A stretch of 64,000 nt of DNA from positions 558,001 through 622,000 of the forward strand of contig NZ_JBANCG010000002.1 in NCBI RefSeq assembly GCF_037026715.1, in the 5' to 3' direction. Within the stretch, counting starts at the first letter, position 1. Each line of letters begins with the position of its first letter. Origin of the DNA: Breoghania sp037026715 (GTDB lineage: Bacteria > Pseudomonadota > Alphaproteobacteria > Rhizobiales > Stappiaceae). This document shows, piece after piece, positions 29,281-39,070 of the stretch. Below the pieces are notes generated by a model. It had not been told where the DNA came from. It saw nothing but the letters and a program-made list of their open reading frames with translations, and ran no database searches. A program made the position numbers and the translations under genes.

Positions 29281-31221
29281 GTGGACATTGTCGAAGTCGA
29301 GGACCTGACAATCGAATTCGAGACCGCGGAAGGCCGGAGCCGGGCGGTCGACAAGGTCTCCTTCGCCATTCCGCAGAACCGTACGGTCGCGCTCGTCGGC
29401 GAGTCCGGATCGGGCAAGAGCGTGATCTCGCAGGCGATCATGGGCATTTTGCCGAAGGCGGCACGCATCACCGGTGGCGCCATCCGCTTCCGCGATCCCG
29501 CTCCCTTGCCTGGAAAACTGTCAGGTAAAGTGTCCGGCTACGCGTCCGGTTCGGGCGAAGTCGACATCGCCCGGCTCGATCCCTCCGGCGCGGCGATGCG
29601 CAGTCTGCGCGGCAATCGCATCGCCATCATTTTCCAGGAGCCGATGACGTCGCTGTCGCCGTTGCACACGATCGGCGACCAGATCGGCGAGGCGGTGCAG
29701 CTTCATTCCAAGGCTTCCGCATCGCAGGCGCGGGAGCTGACCCGCGACATGTTGCGTCTCGTGCGCTTCCCCGATCCCGCGCGCGCCCTTTCCACCTATC
29801 CCTTCGAGCTGTCGGGCGGCCTGCGCCAGCGTGCGATGATCGCCATGGCGTTGGTCTGCCGGCCGGCGCTGCTCATCGCCGACGAGCCCACCACCGCGCT
29901 CGATGTCACCATCCAGGCCGAGATCCTCAAGCTCATCAAGGACGTGCAGAGCGAGCTCGACATGTCCGTCTTGATGATCACCCACGATTTCGGCGTCGTC
30001 GCCAACGTCGCCGACAAGGTGGTGGTGATCTACCACGGCAGGATCATGGAGGCGGGCGATACCGAAGAGCTCTTCAACGATCCGCGCCACGATTATCTGA
30101 AGGCGCTCATGCGCGCCGTTCCGCGCTTCGGCATGAAGCCGGGAGAACGGCTGGTGCCTGTGCGCCCGATACCCGCGCGTCCCGCCCCCGAAACCGCACG
30201 CGCGGGGGGCAATTCCGGCGAGCCGCTGATCCAGCTGGAGAACGTCTCCAAGACCTTCACCTTGCGCAAGAGTGGGATGTGGAAGTCTGCCGCGCAGACG
30301 GTAAAGGCGCTCGATGCTGTCAACCTGACGATCCGGCGTGGCGAATGCCTGGGGCTGGTGGGGGAATCGGGTTGCGGCAAGACCACCACCTCCAAGGCGA
30401 TCCTGCGCGCCATCGATCTCGACGAAGGCCACGTCGACTATGCGGTCGACGGCCGTCTGCGGGACATCCGCAACTTCGGGGCAGACGAGCTGTTCGACTA
30501 CCGGCGACGCGCGCAGATGATCTTCCAGGATCCGTTTTCCTCGCTCAATCCGCGCATGACCGTGAACGAGATTCTGATGGAGCCGCTGATCATCCACAAA
30601 TGCGGCAATCGTGCGCGGATCCAGGAGCGGGTGCGCGAACTGATGGAGATGGTCGGGCTCGATCCGCGCTTCCTGCGGCGCTATCCGCACTCCTTTTCCG
30701 GCGGCCAGCGCCAGCGCATCGGCATCGCCCGGGCTCTTGCACTGGACCCGGAGTTCATCATCTGCGACGAACCCGTCTCCGCGCTCGACGTCTCCGTCCA
30801 GGCGCAGATCCTCAATCTCCTGAAGGACCTCCAGCAGCAACTGGGGCTCACGTATCTGTTCGTCAGCCACAATCTCGCGGTTGTCGACTACATCGCCGAC
30901 CGCATCGCCGTGATGTGCCGGGGCCGCTTGGTGGAACTCGGCGAGACGGCGGAGATCGTGGGCAACCCGCTCCATCCCTACACCAAGGCGTTGATGGGAG
31001 CGGTACTCGATCCATCCGTTGGCGGATCGTCCTCGCTGGAAGCCGGCGGCGGAAGCGGGCTCTCTGCCCCTGAAAACTGGCCGCAGCCGTTTCGCCTGCT
31101 AGAGGGAACCTATCCGAAGCTCGTTGAAATGGCGCCGGACCATTACGTCTGCGCGCCCGGATACGGCCGAGGGCCCGCATTCATGGCGGAACCGGCGAGC
31201 GAAGAGGAGATCCTGGCGTGA
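29281..31221 (+). CDS. dipeptide/oligopeptide-type ABC transporter, fused double ATPase
   Basis: ATPase subunit of 646 residues made of two joined nucleotide-binding domains (DppD-DppF type, as in YejF). The first has Walker A GESGSGKS (from residue 40), signature LSGGLRQR and Walker B LLIADEPTTALD. The second has Walker A GESGCGKTT (from about 361), signature FSGGQRQR and Walker B FIICDEPVSALD. Both look catalytically complete, with H-loops ITHDF and VSHNL. GTG start follows GAGGAGAGGC. It is first in an operon of four; its stop overlaps the start of the binding-protein gene. Confidence 0.92.
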   Translation: MDIVEVEDLTIEFETAEGRSRAVDKVSFAIPQNRTVALVGESGSGKSVISQAIMGILPKAARITGGAIRFRDPAPLPGKLSGKVSGYASGSGEVDIARLDPSGAAMRSLRGNRIAIIFQEPMTSLSPLHTIGDQIGEAVQLHSKASASQARELTRDMLRLVRFPDPARALSTYPFELSGGLRQRAMIAMALVCRPALLIADEPTTALDVTIQAEILKLIKDVQSELDMSVLMITHDFGVVANVADKVVVIYHGRIMEAGDTEELFNDPRHDYLKALMRAVPRFGMKPGERLVPVRPIPARPAPETARAGGNSGEPLIQLENVSKTFTLRKSGMWKSAAQTVKALDAVNLTIRRGECLGLVGESGCGKTTTSKAILRAIDLDEGHVDYAVDGRLRDIRNFGADELFDYRRRAQMIFQDPFSSLNPRMTVNEILMEPLIIHKCGNRARIQERVRELMEMVGLDPRFLRRYPHSFSGGQRQRIGIARALALDPEFIICDEPVSALDVSVQAQILNLLKDLQQQLGLTYLFVSHNLAVVDYIADRIAVMCRGRLVELGETAEIVGNPLHPYTKALMGAVLDPSVGGSSSLEAGGGSGLSAPENWPQPFRLLEGTYPKLVEMAPDHYVCAPGYGRGPAFMAEPASEEEILA

Positions 31222-33167
31222 CCGGTCCCTTCCGGCTGGCGGCGATGCTGTTCCTGTGCGCCCTCGCGCTGCCTGCCGCCACCCGCGTCGGCGTTGCGGG
31301 GGAACGGCCGAAGCTCATTGAAACCAAGACGTTGCGACACACGCATGCCGGCGTGAACCTGCCGTCAATCGACGAGCGGGTGCCGCAGGAACCGCTTGTC
31401 GTGAACCTTGAGGCGAAGGGACGCATGCCGGGCCGCCATGGCGGTGACATCGACACGCTGATCGGCCGGGCCAAGGATGCCCGCCTCGTCAACGCCTGGG
31501 GCTATGCCCGTCTCGTCGGCTATGACGAGAATCTGAACCTGAAGCCGGACATTCTGAAGGCGGTCGACAATGAGGACGACCGCGTTTTCACCCTGCATCT
31601 TCGAAAAGGGCACAAGTGGTCGGACGGAGCGCCGTTCACGGCGGAGGATTTCCGCTACTGGTGGGAGGACGTCGCCAACAACGACAAGCTGTCCCCCGCC
31701 GGCCCGCCGCACTTCATGCTCGTCAACGGGAGGAAGCCGCGTTTCGAGGTGATCGACGAGACGACGGTGCGCTACAGCTGGGACGAGCCGAACGCGCTGT
31801 TCCTGCCGGAACTCGCCAAGGCACGCCCGCCCTTCATCTACAGGCCGGCGCATTACCTCAAGCAGTTCCACGAGAAATACGGCAATCCCGAAGAGATTGC
31901 GGAAATGGTCGCGGCGAAGAAGGTGCGCTACTGGGCCTCGCTGCACAACGAGCGCGACGACATGTTCGGCGCCACCAACTGGGCCGAACCCTCGCTCCAG
32001 CCGTGGGTGGTTGCCGAGGGCAGTTCCAAGCAGCGCCAGATCTTCATCCGCAACCCCTATTATCACCGTATCGACGAGAACGGCCGGCAGCTGCCCTATA
32101 TCGACCGCATCGTTCTGACCGTGGCCGACGGCCGGCTGATATCGGCCAAGACGCAGGCCGGCGAGAGCTCGCTGCAGGCGCGCGGGCTGGCCTTTTCCGA
32201 CATTACTGTGCTGAAGCGCGGCGAGGAGGCCGGCGACTACAAGACCCGTCTCTGGCCTATCGCCAAGGGCTCGCATATCACGCTCTATCCGAATTTCACG
32301 ACGCGCGATCCGGTCTGGCGTGCGCTGATGCGCGATGTTCGCTTCCGCCACGCGCTGTCGCTCGGCATCGACCGGCGGATGATCAACCGAGTGCTCTATT
32401 TCGGCCTCGCGCTGGAGAGCAACGATACGATCCTGCCGCAGAGCCCGCTCTACGAGGAGCGCTACCGCACCGCATGGGCGACCTTCGACCCGAAAAGGGC
32501 GAATGCGCTTCTGGACGAGATCGGCCTCACCAAGCGCCGCGGCGACGGTGTCCGCCTGTTGCCGGACGGGCGACCGCTGGAGATCATCGTGGAAACGACG
32601 GGGGAGAGCGCGGAGGAGATCGATGCGCTCGGGCTCGTCGGGGAAACCTGGCGCGAGATCGGGGTGAAGCTTTTCCCGAAACCGTCCCAACGCGAAGTGC
32701 TTCGCGAGCGCGCGCTTTCCGGTGGGCTCGTCATGTCGGCCTGGGGTGGGCTGGACAACGGCATTCCGACGGCGGACATGCCGCCCAACGAACTGGCGCC
32801 CACCAATTCCGAGCAACTCTCCTGGGCGCGTTGGGGGGATTATATGGAAAGCGGGGGGCAGACGGGCGAGCCGATCGATTATCCGCCGGCGAAGGAGCTC
32901 AGCGATCTCTATCGCGCGTGGCTGGTCAGCGGGACGATGGAAAAGCGTCGCGAGATCTGGCAGCGGATGCTGGAGATCAACGCCGAGGAGACCCTGCGTA
33001 TCGGTTTGATTTCCGCCGTGAAGCAGCCGGTCGTCGTCTCCAACCGGCTTCGCAACGTGCCAACCGAAGGCATATACGGCTGGGACCCGGGCGCCCAGTT
33101 CGGCATCCATCGCATGGACGAGTTCTGGCTCGATCGTCCCGCCCAGCAAACGGCCGAGGGGAACTGA
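31218..33167 (+). CDS. ABC transporter substrate-binding protein, family 5 (SBP_bac_5)
   Basis: Periplasmic binding protein of 649 residues with a signal peptide (LAAMLFLCALALPAATRVGVAG). It has the family 5 hallmark KGHKWSDGAPFTAEDFRYWWEDV and later RDVRFRHALSLGIDRRMIN. The length and the WSDG/YWWED pattern belong to a large-ligand branch that includes oligopeptide and oligosaccharide binders; the exact ligand cannot be read from sequence. GTG overlaps the ATPase stop by four bases (GTGA). Confidence 0.88.
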   Translation: MTGPFRLAAMLFLCALALPAATRVGVAGERPKLIETKTLRHTHAGVNLPSIDERVPQEPLVVNLEAKGRMPGRHGGDIDTLIGRAKDARLVNAWGYARLVGYDENLNLKPDILKAVDNEDDRVFTLHLRKGHKWSDGAPFTAEDFRYWWEDVANNDKLSPAGPPHFMLVNGRKPRFEVIDETTVRYSWDEPNALFLPELAKARPPFIYRPAHYLKQFHEKYGNPEEIAEMVAAKKVRYWASLHNERDDMFGATNWAEPSLQPWVVAEGSSKQRQIFIRNPYYHRIDENGRQLPYIDRIVLTVADGRLISAKTQAGESSLQARGLAFSDITVLKRGEEAGDYKTRLWPIAKGSHITLYPNFTTRDPVWRALMRDVRFRHALSLGIDRRMINRVLYFGLALESNDTILPQSPLYEERYRTAWATFDPKRANALLDEIGLTKRRGDGVRLLPDGRPLEIIVETTGESAEEIDALGLVGETWREIGVKLFPKPSQREVLRERALSGGLVMSAWGGLDNGIPTADMPPNELAPTNSEQLSWARWGDYMESGGQTGEPIDYPPAKELSDLYRAWLVSGTMEKRREIWQRMLEINAEETLRIGLISAVKQPVVVSNRLRNVPTEGIYGWDPGAQFGIHRMDEFWLDRPAQQTAEGN

Positions 33168-33171
33168 CGGG

Positions 33172-34197
33172 ATGCTCGCCTATATCGTGCGCCGGACGCT
33201 GACGATGATCCCCACGCTTCTGATCATCTCGTTCCTGACCTTCCTGATCATCGAGTTGCCGCCCGGCGATTTCCTGTCGAACCAGATCGCCCAACTCAAG
33301 ATGCAGGGCGAGGAATCCGCCATCGCGAAGGTGGAATTCCTGCGCACCGAGTTCGCCCTCGACAAGCCGTTTCTGGAGCGCTACGGCATCTGGCTCGGCG
33401 CCTGGCCCGGCCCGCATGGCTTTGACGGCCTTCTGCAGGGAAACTGGGGCTGGTCCTTCGAATACGACCAGCCAGTCTCCGAGGTGGTCGGCTCCACGCT
33501 GCTGCTGACCATACTGCTCAATGCCGTGACGATCCTGTTCGTCTACATGGTCTCCTTCCCGATCGGCATCTATTCCGCGACCCGGCAATATTCGTGGGGC
33601 GACTACGGCTTTACCTTCCTCGGCTACATCGGTCTTGCCACGCCCAACTTCCTGCTCGGCCTGATCATGCTCTATCTCGCCAACAGCTGGTTCGGGCTCT
33701 CCATTGGCGGGCTGATGGATCCGCAATACATCGACAAACCCTGGAGCCTGGCGAAGGTGGGCTCGGTGCTGGCGCATCTGATCGTGCCGACCATCGTCAT
33801 CGGTACGTCGGGCACGGCCGCAATGATCCGCCGCCTGCGGGCCAACCTGCTCGACGAGCTGCACAAGCAATACGTCACGACGGCGCGTGCCAAGGGTCTG
33901 AAGGAAGGTCGTCTTCTGGTGAAGTACCCGTTGCGCGTGGCGCTCAATCCCTTCATCGCCGATATCGGCAATCTGATCCCCTCGCTCGTCTCCGGTTCGG
34001 TCATCGTCTCGGTGGTCTTGAACCTGCCGACGGTGGGACCGGTGCTGCTCGGCGCGCTGCAGAGCCAGGATCAGTTTTTGGCGGGCTTCATCCTGCTGTT
34101 CGTGGCGGTGCTGACGCTGGTCGGCATGCTGGTCTCCGACATTCTGCTGGCGATACTCGATCCGCGCATTCGCCTCGGCGGGAGGGCGGCATCGTGA
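33172..34197 (+). CDS. ABC transporter permease, DppB-like
   Basis: Membrane permease of 341 residues with six predicted helices. It begins with the family start MLAYIVRRTLTMIPTLLIIS and has a long first periplasmic loop. The cytoplasmic EAA-type coupling loop is YVTTARAKGLKEGRLL. It begins four bases after the binding-protein gene and overlaps the next permease by four bases. Confidence 0.92.
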   Translation: MLAYIVRRTLTMIPTLLIISFLTFLIIELPPGDFLSNQIAQLKMQGEESAIAKVEFLRTEFALDKPFLERYGIWLGAWPGPHGFDGLLQGNWGWSFEYDQPVSEVVGSTLLLTILLNAVTILFVYMVSFPIGIYSATRQYSWGDYGFTFLGYIGLATPNFLLGLIMLYLANSWFGLSIGGLMDPQYIDKPWSLAKVGSVLAHLIVPTIVIGTSGTAAMIRRLRANLLDELHKQYVTTARAKGLKEGRLLVKYPLRVALNPFIADIGNLIPSLVSGSVIVSVVLNLPTVGPVLLGALQSQDQFLAGFILLFVAVLTLVGMLVSDILLAILDPRIRLGGRAAS

Positions 34198-35357
34198 ACA
34201 CGGCGGAGGGGGGCACGCAGCATTATGTCAATCCGGAGCCGTTCGATCCGTGCGAGGCGGAGCGGCTGACGCCGAAGCAGGAGCGCTACTATCAGGCATC
34301 GCAGTGGCAGATCATGTGGTGGAAGTTCCGCCGTCACAAGGTCGCGCTCTGGTCCGGCGTCTTTCTGATCCTGCTCTACATGTGCGTTCCCTTTGCCGAG
34401 GTGATCGCGCCCTATTCGCCGAACCAGCGCGACAACGAACATCTCTACGCCCCGCCGCAGGCCATCCACCTTTTCCACGACGGATCGCTCGTCGGTCCCT
34501 TCGTCTACGGCCAGATCGCCGAGGTCGATCTGGAGGAGATGAAATGGAACTACCGGGTCGACACCTCTGATGTGCAGCGCCTGCGCTTTTTCTGTCTGGG
34601 CGAGGCTTACGAGTTCTGGGGGCTGGTCCCGGGCCGCTTCCATCTGGTCTGCCCGGCCGAGGGCGGAACCTTCTATCCCTTCGGCACGGACCGCCTCGGC
34701 CGCGACATGTTCTCCGGCATCGTCTACGGTGCGCGTCTGTCGCTTACGGTGGGACTCATCGGCGTTGCCATATCCATGCTGCTCGGCGTCACGCTCGGCG
34801 GCATCGCCGGCTATTTCGGCGGTATCTTCGACAGTCTGATCCAGCGCACCATCGAGATCCTGCGCGCCCTGCCCGAACTGCCGCTGTGGATGGCGCTGTC
34901 GGCGGCACTTCCGGTCACCTGGAGCCCTGTGTGGATCTATCTCGGCATCACGGTGATCCTCGGCCTGCTCGACTGGCCGGGTCTCGCACGCGCCGTGCGC
35001 TCCAAGCTGCTGGCGCTTCGCGAGGAGGAATATGCCAAGGCGGCGCTTCTGATGGGCGCAAAGCCCTCGCGCATCATCTCAAGGCATCTGCTTCCTGGTT
35101 TCACGAGCCACCTGATTGCTTCCGCGACCTTGTCGATCCCCTCCATGATCCTCGGCGAGACCGCGCTTTCGTTCCTCAATCTGGGTCTCAGGCGGCCGGC
35201 GGTGAGCTGGGGCGTGCTGCTGAACGAGGCACAGAACATCTCGGTCGTTACCGTCTATCCGTGGCTGATGATGCCGGTGATCCCGGTGATCCTGGTGGTG
35301 CTGGCGTTCAATTTCCTCGGAGACGGGTTGCGCGACGCGGCCGATCCCTACAAGTAG
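34194..35357 (+). CDS. ABC transporter permease, DppC-like, with periplasmic insert
   Basis: Second permease, 387 residues from GTG 34194 (after GGGAGGG). A cytoplasmic N-terminus (WQIMWWKFRRHKVA) leads to the first helix. A periplasmic insert of about 90 residues (LYAPPQAIHLFHDGS to FYPFGTDRLGRDMFS) precedes the five-helix core, longer than in DppC and similar to permeases of large-substrate importers. The EAA loop is YAKAALLMGAKPSRIISRH. It closes the importer operon. Confidence 0.92.
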   Translation: MNTAEGGTQHYVNPEPFDPCEAERLTPKQERYYQASQWQIMWWKFRRHKVALWSGVFLILLYMCVPFAEVIAPYSPNQRDNEHLYAPPQAIHLFHDGSLVGPFVYGQIAEVDLEEMKWNYRVDTSDVQRLRFFCLGEAYEFWGLVPGRFHLVCPAEGGTFYPFGTDRLGRDMFSGIVYGARLSLTVGLIGVAISMLLGVTLGGIAGYFGGIFDSLIQRTIEILRALPELPLWMALSAALPVTWSPVWIYLGITVILGLLDWPGLARAVRSKLLALREEEYAKAALLMGAKPSRIISRHLLPGFTSHLIASATLSIPSMILGETALSFLNLGLRRPAVSWGVLLNEAQNISVVTVYPWLMMPVIPVILVVLAFNFLGDGLRDAADPYK

Positions 35358-35415
35358 GGGCGGGGCGTCGGGGGCTTTCCTTGTGCGCGTCCACCCGATC
35401 AGGAGCCTGCCCGCG

Positions 35416-35988
35416 ATGCCCAATGCCACCAATGCCGCCGAATGGGACGAGGAATACCGTGCCGGCCGCTGGGATTTCCTCCACGACGTGAAGGAGAGCC
35501 CCCGCTACGGCATCCTCGCAGGCTGGCTCGCCTCCATGCGGACGACACGCGCGCTTCTCGATGTCGGTTGCGGGGAGGGATTGCTTTGGCATCACCTCGC
35601 GTTGCGGCCGGAACGCTATGTGGGCGTAGATCTCTCGCCGGCTTCCTTCGAGAAGGCGACCGTCGATCCGGCCGCCAGCCGGTTCGTCGCCTCCGACCTG
35701 CACGACTTCGAGCCCGACGCGGGTGAGCGCTTCTCCGCGATCGTCTTCAACGAGGTGCTGTACTTCTCCGAGGAACCGGAAGCCCAGCTCGCCCGCTACG
35801 CAAAGATGCTGGAGGAGGGCGGCGTGATAGCAATCTCGATGTATGCACCGAAGCGCCCGACGAGCGGCGCGCACAAGCTCATCGCCCGCGTCTGGCAGGC
35901 CTGCGATGCATGGACCGTGCTCGACGACCTGACACTGACGAGCGAGGCCAAGGGCGTGACGTGGAAGCTCCGGCTGGTGCGGCCTTGA
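35416..35988 (+). CDS. SAM-dependent methyltransferase, NodS-like
   Basis: Class I methyltransferase of 190 residues. SAM-binding motif I is LLDVGCGEGLLW, with the acidic motif II GVDLSPASFEKA and motif IV-like FSAIVFNEVLYF. The N-terminal WDEEYRAGRWDFLHDVKESPRYGILAGWL is typical of small methyltransferases found with nodulation or polysaccharide genes. The ATG at 35416 follows CAGGAG; a GTG at 35383 is possible. It is convergent with the glycosyltransferase operon, so it may modify the same product (inference). Confidence 0.82.
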   Translation: MPNATNAAEWDEEYRAGRWDFLHDVKESPRYGILAGWLASMRTTRALLDVGCGEGLLWHHLALRPERYVGVDLSPASFEKATVDPAASRFVASDLHDFEPDAGERFSAIVFNEVLYFSEEPEAQLARYAKMLEEGGVIAISMYAPKRPTSGAHKLIARVWQACDAWTVLDDLTLTSEAKGVTWKLRLVRP

Positions 35989-36025
35989 GCGGTGAAGCGG
36001 CACGACGCCTGCGAGCATGCCGTGC

Positions 36026-36799
36026 CTACAATCCGAACAGGCCCCTCAACGATGGCCATTGCGCGCCGGGGTGGCCCATTGTCACCTCCATGACCTCCTC
36101 GAAGAAGGCGAAGTGATCGTCGTCCATCACCAGATGATGGCTGAGCAGGCCGATGGGTTCTTCCGGATCGCCGAAGCGATGCTCGAAGATCTCGTCGAAG
36201 CGGCGTTGGGCGGATTCCCAGCCGATGAACCGGCGCTCCCGCTTCCACTTGATCGGATCGAGATGGGTCTGGAGCCGGTGCGGGGCCTTCTCGACATTCG
36301 AGGTGAAGGTGGAAAGGCCGGGCAGGCCGATGCCGGGGGCCGCTGCCGCGATCTCGTCGGAAATCCTGTTCCACGGCGGCACGAGCGCGGGGATGAACCG
36401 CTCGCCGAACAGTGCCTCCAGTTTCTCGCGCCCCGCGATCAACTCGCGCAGGGCCTCGTCCATATCGCGTCGGATGCCCAGTTCGGCAGCCTTTTCGCCT
36501 TCCTCCCGGATCTGATGGTTCTTGTGTTGCCAGCCATGCTGGAGCACGACGGCATGCGGCTCGCCATCCAGTCGCGCTGCCAGAGCGTCGCCCGCGCCCT
36601 TGGGAATGACGGCAAGACCGATATCCACGCCGTAGCCGTTTGCGATGTCGAGCAGGCGGTCAAGCGCCGGCGTCGGCTCGATCGCATCGTCGTCGCGCCA
36701 CCAGAAGCTCAGCCGGATGCCGCGGTCCGCAAAGCGGGCGAGGTGGGCGGAAAGGGCAGTGCGAAACCTGGCCCTTTCTTCGGAACGCGGATCGCTCAT
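36026..36799 (-). CDS. divergent polysaccharide deacetylase-family protein
   Basis: A 257-residue protein with traces of the NodB deacetylase fold: the N-terminal acidic metal motif LSFWWRDDDA, an HGWQHKNH segment in the position of the metal-binding His pair, VPPWNRIS in place of the usual PPxG motif, and LLSHHLVMDD near the end. It has no signal peptide, so it would act in the cytoplasm, perhaps on a lipid- or nucleotide-linked sugar. The start overlaps the upstream glycosyltransferase stop as ATGA (an ATG five codons earlier is possible). It is last in the five-gene operon. Confidence 0.75.
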   Translation of the reverse strand: MSDPRSEERARFRTALSAHLARFADRGIRLSFWWRDDDAIEPTPALDRLLDIANGYGVDIGLAVIPKGAGDALAARLDGEPHAVVLQHGWQHKNHQIREEGEKAAELGIRRDMDEALRELIAGREKLEALFGERFIPALVPPWNRISDEIAAAAPGIGLPGLSTFTSNVEKAPHRLQTHLDPIKWKRERRFIGWESAQRRFDEIFEHRFGDPEEPIGLLSHHLVMDDDHFAFFEEVMEVTMGHPGAQWPSLRGLFGL

Positions 36800-37953
36800 C
36801 GGCGCTTTTCCCATTCTCGTATCAATATGTCGGCGGAAGCCTCCGCCCCGTTCATGTCCGTGGGCGTTTCGATGCGGGACAGGGCGAGCGCGTCGTCGGC
36901 GGCCCGCGCCAGAGTTTCAGGCGTCAGCGTCGTCTCCTCCACGCAGACGACACGTCCGCGCTCGGCAAGCGCCATCGCGCGGGTGGTCTGCTCGTTTTCG
37001 CCTTCCTCGGCGAAGGGCACAAGAACGCCCGGCACGCCCGCGGCCAGCACATCGAGCGTGGTGTTATAGCCGGCCTGGCTGATGGAAAGCCGGGCGCGGC
37101 CGAGCAGGCCCGGAAAATCGGACCTTGCGCGTTCCACGACGATCCCGGTGCCGCCCGATGCCGCGAGGGCCTCGAAATCGTGAGCCGCTATCCGGTGCCC
37201 GACGAGAAGTCGCCATGTCGCATCGCCCGCGCGCGTCGAAAACGCCCGGGCCCCGATCGCGCAATCAAGCATGCGCAGGGCGCCGACCCCGCCGCCGCAG
37301 GAAACGACCACCTCGTCGCGGCCTTCGTCGTTCGGCGGTTCCGCCCGTTTGCCGGGATAGACGTACCCCGTGTATCTGACGAGATGGGCCACCCTGTCTG
37401 CGAACGGAAAGCTGTCGTCGAGGCGCACCATCGCGGGATCGGAGTGAACAAGGATCAGGTCGAAATAGCGCTGCGCCGTCTCCGCCATCGCTTCCTCCTT
37501 GCGCGGGTCGGCCTTGCGCACGAGGATGTCGCGCACCGACCCGGCAACGAGCGGCCGGTGGGGCGATGCGGTGGCAAGTTCCATGAGCGGGGTCAGCTCG
37601 AAGGAAAGCTGCCGACGGCCGAGGGGATAGGTTTCGGTCAGCAGGATGTCGGGCCGGCAGGCATCGAACAGGTCGAGCAGGCGATCCCGGCGCGTGTCCT
37701 TCCATTGCTGGTCGATCGGCCGGTCATTCTCGTCGATCAGTTCGCGAAAGCTGGCATCGCGGGCGCGCACCGGCGGCAGGGCGGCAATCGTCAGCCCGTC
37801 TGTATCAAGCGTCGGAGGCGGGGTGTTGCCGCAGGCCAGCGTCACCGCGCAGCCGCGCCGGGAGAGCGCGCGGCCGATGGCCCCGGCCCGGATCACATGG
37901 CCGGTTCCAAGCAGGTGCTGGACGTATATCAGGACTGTTGGTTTTGCCGACAC
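36796..37953 (-). CDS. MurG/GT28-like glycosyltransferase
   Basis: GT-B glycosyltransferase of about 385 residues. The N-terminal domain begins VLIYVQHLLGTGHVIRAGAIGRAL (a Gly-rich GTGH loop). The C-terminal nucleotide-sugar domain has VVSCGGGVGAL and the GT28-type ISQAGYNTTLDVLAAGVPGVLVPFAEEGENEQ. GTG at 37953 (VSAKPTVLIY) has an upstream GGGGAGCAG and overlaps the preceding glycosyltransferase gene by 25 bp; a GTG at 37986 is an alternative. It is a paralogue of the gene at 40356-41570. Donor and acceptor are unknown. Confidence 0.83.
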   Translation of the reverse strand: MSAKPTVLIYVQHLLGTGHVIRAGAIGRALSRRGCAVTLACGNTPPPTLDTDGLTIAALPPVRARDASFRELIDENDRPIDQQWKDTRRDRLLDLFDACRPDILLTETYPLGRRQLSFELTPLMELATASPHRPLVAGSVRDILVRKADPRKEEAMAETAQRYFDLILVHSDPAMVRLDDSFPFADRVAHLVRYTGYVYPGKRAEPPNDEGRDEVVVSCGGGVGALRMLDCAIGARAFSTRAGDATWRLLVGHRIAAHDFEALAASGGTGIVVERARSDFPGLLGRARLSISQAGYNTTLDVLAAGVPGVLVPFAEEGENEQTTRAMALAERGRVVCVEETTLTPETLARAADDALALSRIETPTDMNGAEASADILIREWEKRR

Positions 37954-39062
37954 GACGGTGCGCTGCTCCCCCGGTAAGCGTTGCACGTTTGGCGGACGAT
38001 CGCGTCGAGCCGCGACGAGGCGGCGTGGATGTCATGATTTTCGAGCACGTGAGTGCGTGCCCGCCCGCCCATCGCCGCAAGCCGCGTCCGGTCGGCGAGA
38101 GCAATGCGCAAGGCTTTGGCAAAGGCCGTGGCGTCGCCGACCGGGGCAAGCCAGCCCGTCTCCCCGTCGCGCACGATATCGGGAACGCCGCCGGCCGCAC
38201 CGGCAACAACCGTCAGGCCCGATGCCTGCGCCTCAAGAAAGACCAGACCATAAGCCTCGTTGACGGCGGGCCACACGAAGAGATCGGCATCGGCATAGAC
38301 GCCGGCGATCTCGTCGGGGGCGAGCTCACCGCGCCACTCCACACGTTCGCGCGGCAGAAGCGCCAGAACCGTCTCACGCATCTCGCCATCGCCGACGAGT
38401 CGCAATGTCCAGTCGAGATCCCCGATCTGCCCGAGCGCTTCGGCAAGCACGCGATAGGATGCCATCTTGTCCCCGGCACGCATCATGGCGACGGTAACGA
38501 GGCGCATTGGCCCACCCGCAACGGATAGTCTTTCCGAGGCAGTAAATGGAGCCGCATCGATGAAAGGCGGCAGGATGGTCAGCCGTTCGGGCGCGACGAC
38601 GGCGGCAAGGCCCGCCGCATCGCGGCGATGACAGGCGATAACCGCATCCGCGCGTTTGAGCATCGTCTCGGCGGCAGCGAAGCCGTAGGCCCAGGGGCCC
38701 TCGCGCCGCCGTTCCGCGCGGCTTGCCTCCATCGCGATATAGGGAATGCTCAGTGCATCGGCGACGCGCGTGCCGAGCCAGTCAGGCGCCTTGTGGTAGA
38801 GGTGATAGGTCAGCCAGAGATCGGGCGCGCCTTCATCGCGGAACCGCTCGATCAGCGATTGCGCTTCCGCGATGGCCGCGCGTTCCTTCTCCTTTTGCGC
38901 CTCCACGCCGCCTTCCCTGAGCCAGAGCCGCAACCGGCTCGGCTGGATCACCGCGTGCCCGGCCATCCCCAGCGCGCGCACGATCATCCGTCCCATTTGG
39001 CGATCCCCGGAGGGAACGGGGCTGTCGAGCGGCTTGAGCGGGGCGTAGAAGGCGATCTTCAT
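37929..39062 (-). CDS. family 4 glycosyltransferase
   Basis: GT-B transferase of 377 residues. The ATG at 39062 (MKIAFYAPLKPLDSPVPSG) follows GAGAG; the open frame extends upstream into the previous gene but without family sequence. The C-terminal domain has the family 1/4 signature: RLVTVAMMRAGDKM, ADADLFVWPAVNEAYGLVFLEAQASGLTVVAGAAGG with its donor-binding Glu, and DGETGWL. It probably transfers a sugar to a growing polysaccharide or glycolipid at the cytoplasmic face. It starts 8 bp after the previous glycosyltransferase. Confidence 0.85.
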   Translation of the reverse strand: MKIAFYAPLKPLDSPVPSGDRQMGRMIVRALGMAGHAVIQPSRLRLWLREGGVEAQKEKERAAIAEAQSLIERFRDEGAPDLWLTYHLYHKAPDWLGTRVADALSIPYIAMEASRAERRREGPWAYGFAAAETMLKRADAVIACHRRDAAGLAAVVAPERLTILPPFIDAAPFTASERLSVAGGPMRLVTVAMMRAGDKMASYRVLAEALGQIGDLDWTLRLVGDGEMRETVLALLPRERVEWRGELAPDEIAGVYADADLFVWPAVNEAYGLVFLEAQASGLTVVAGAAGGVPDIVRDGETGWLAPVGDATAFAKALRIALADRTRLAAMGGRARTHVLENHDIHAASSRLDAIVRQTCNAYRGSSAPSCRQNQQS

Positions 39063-39070
39063 CGGCTCTC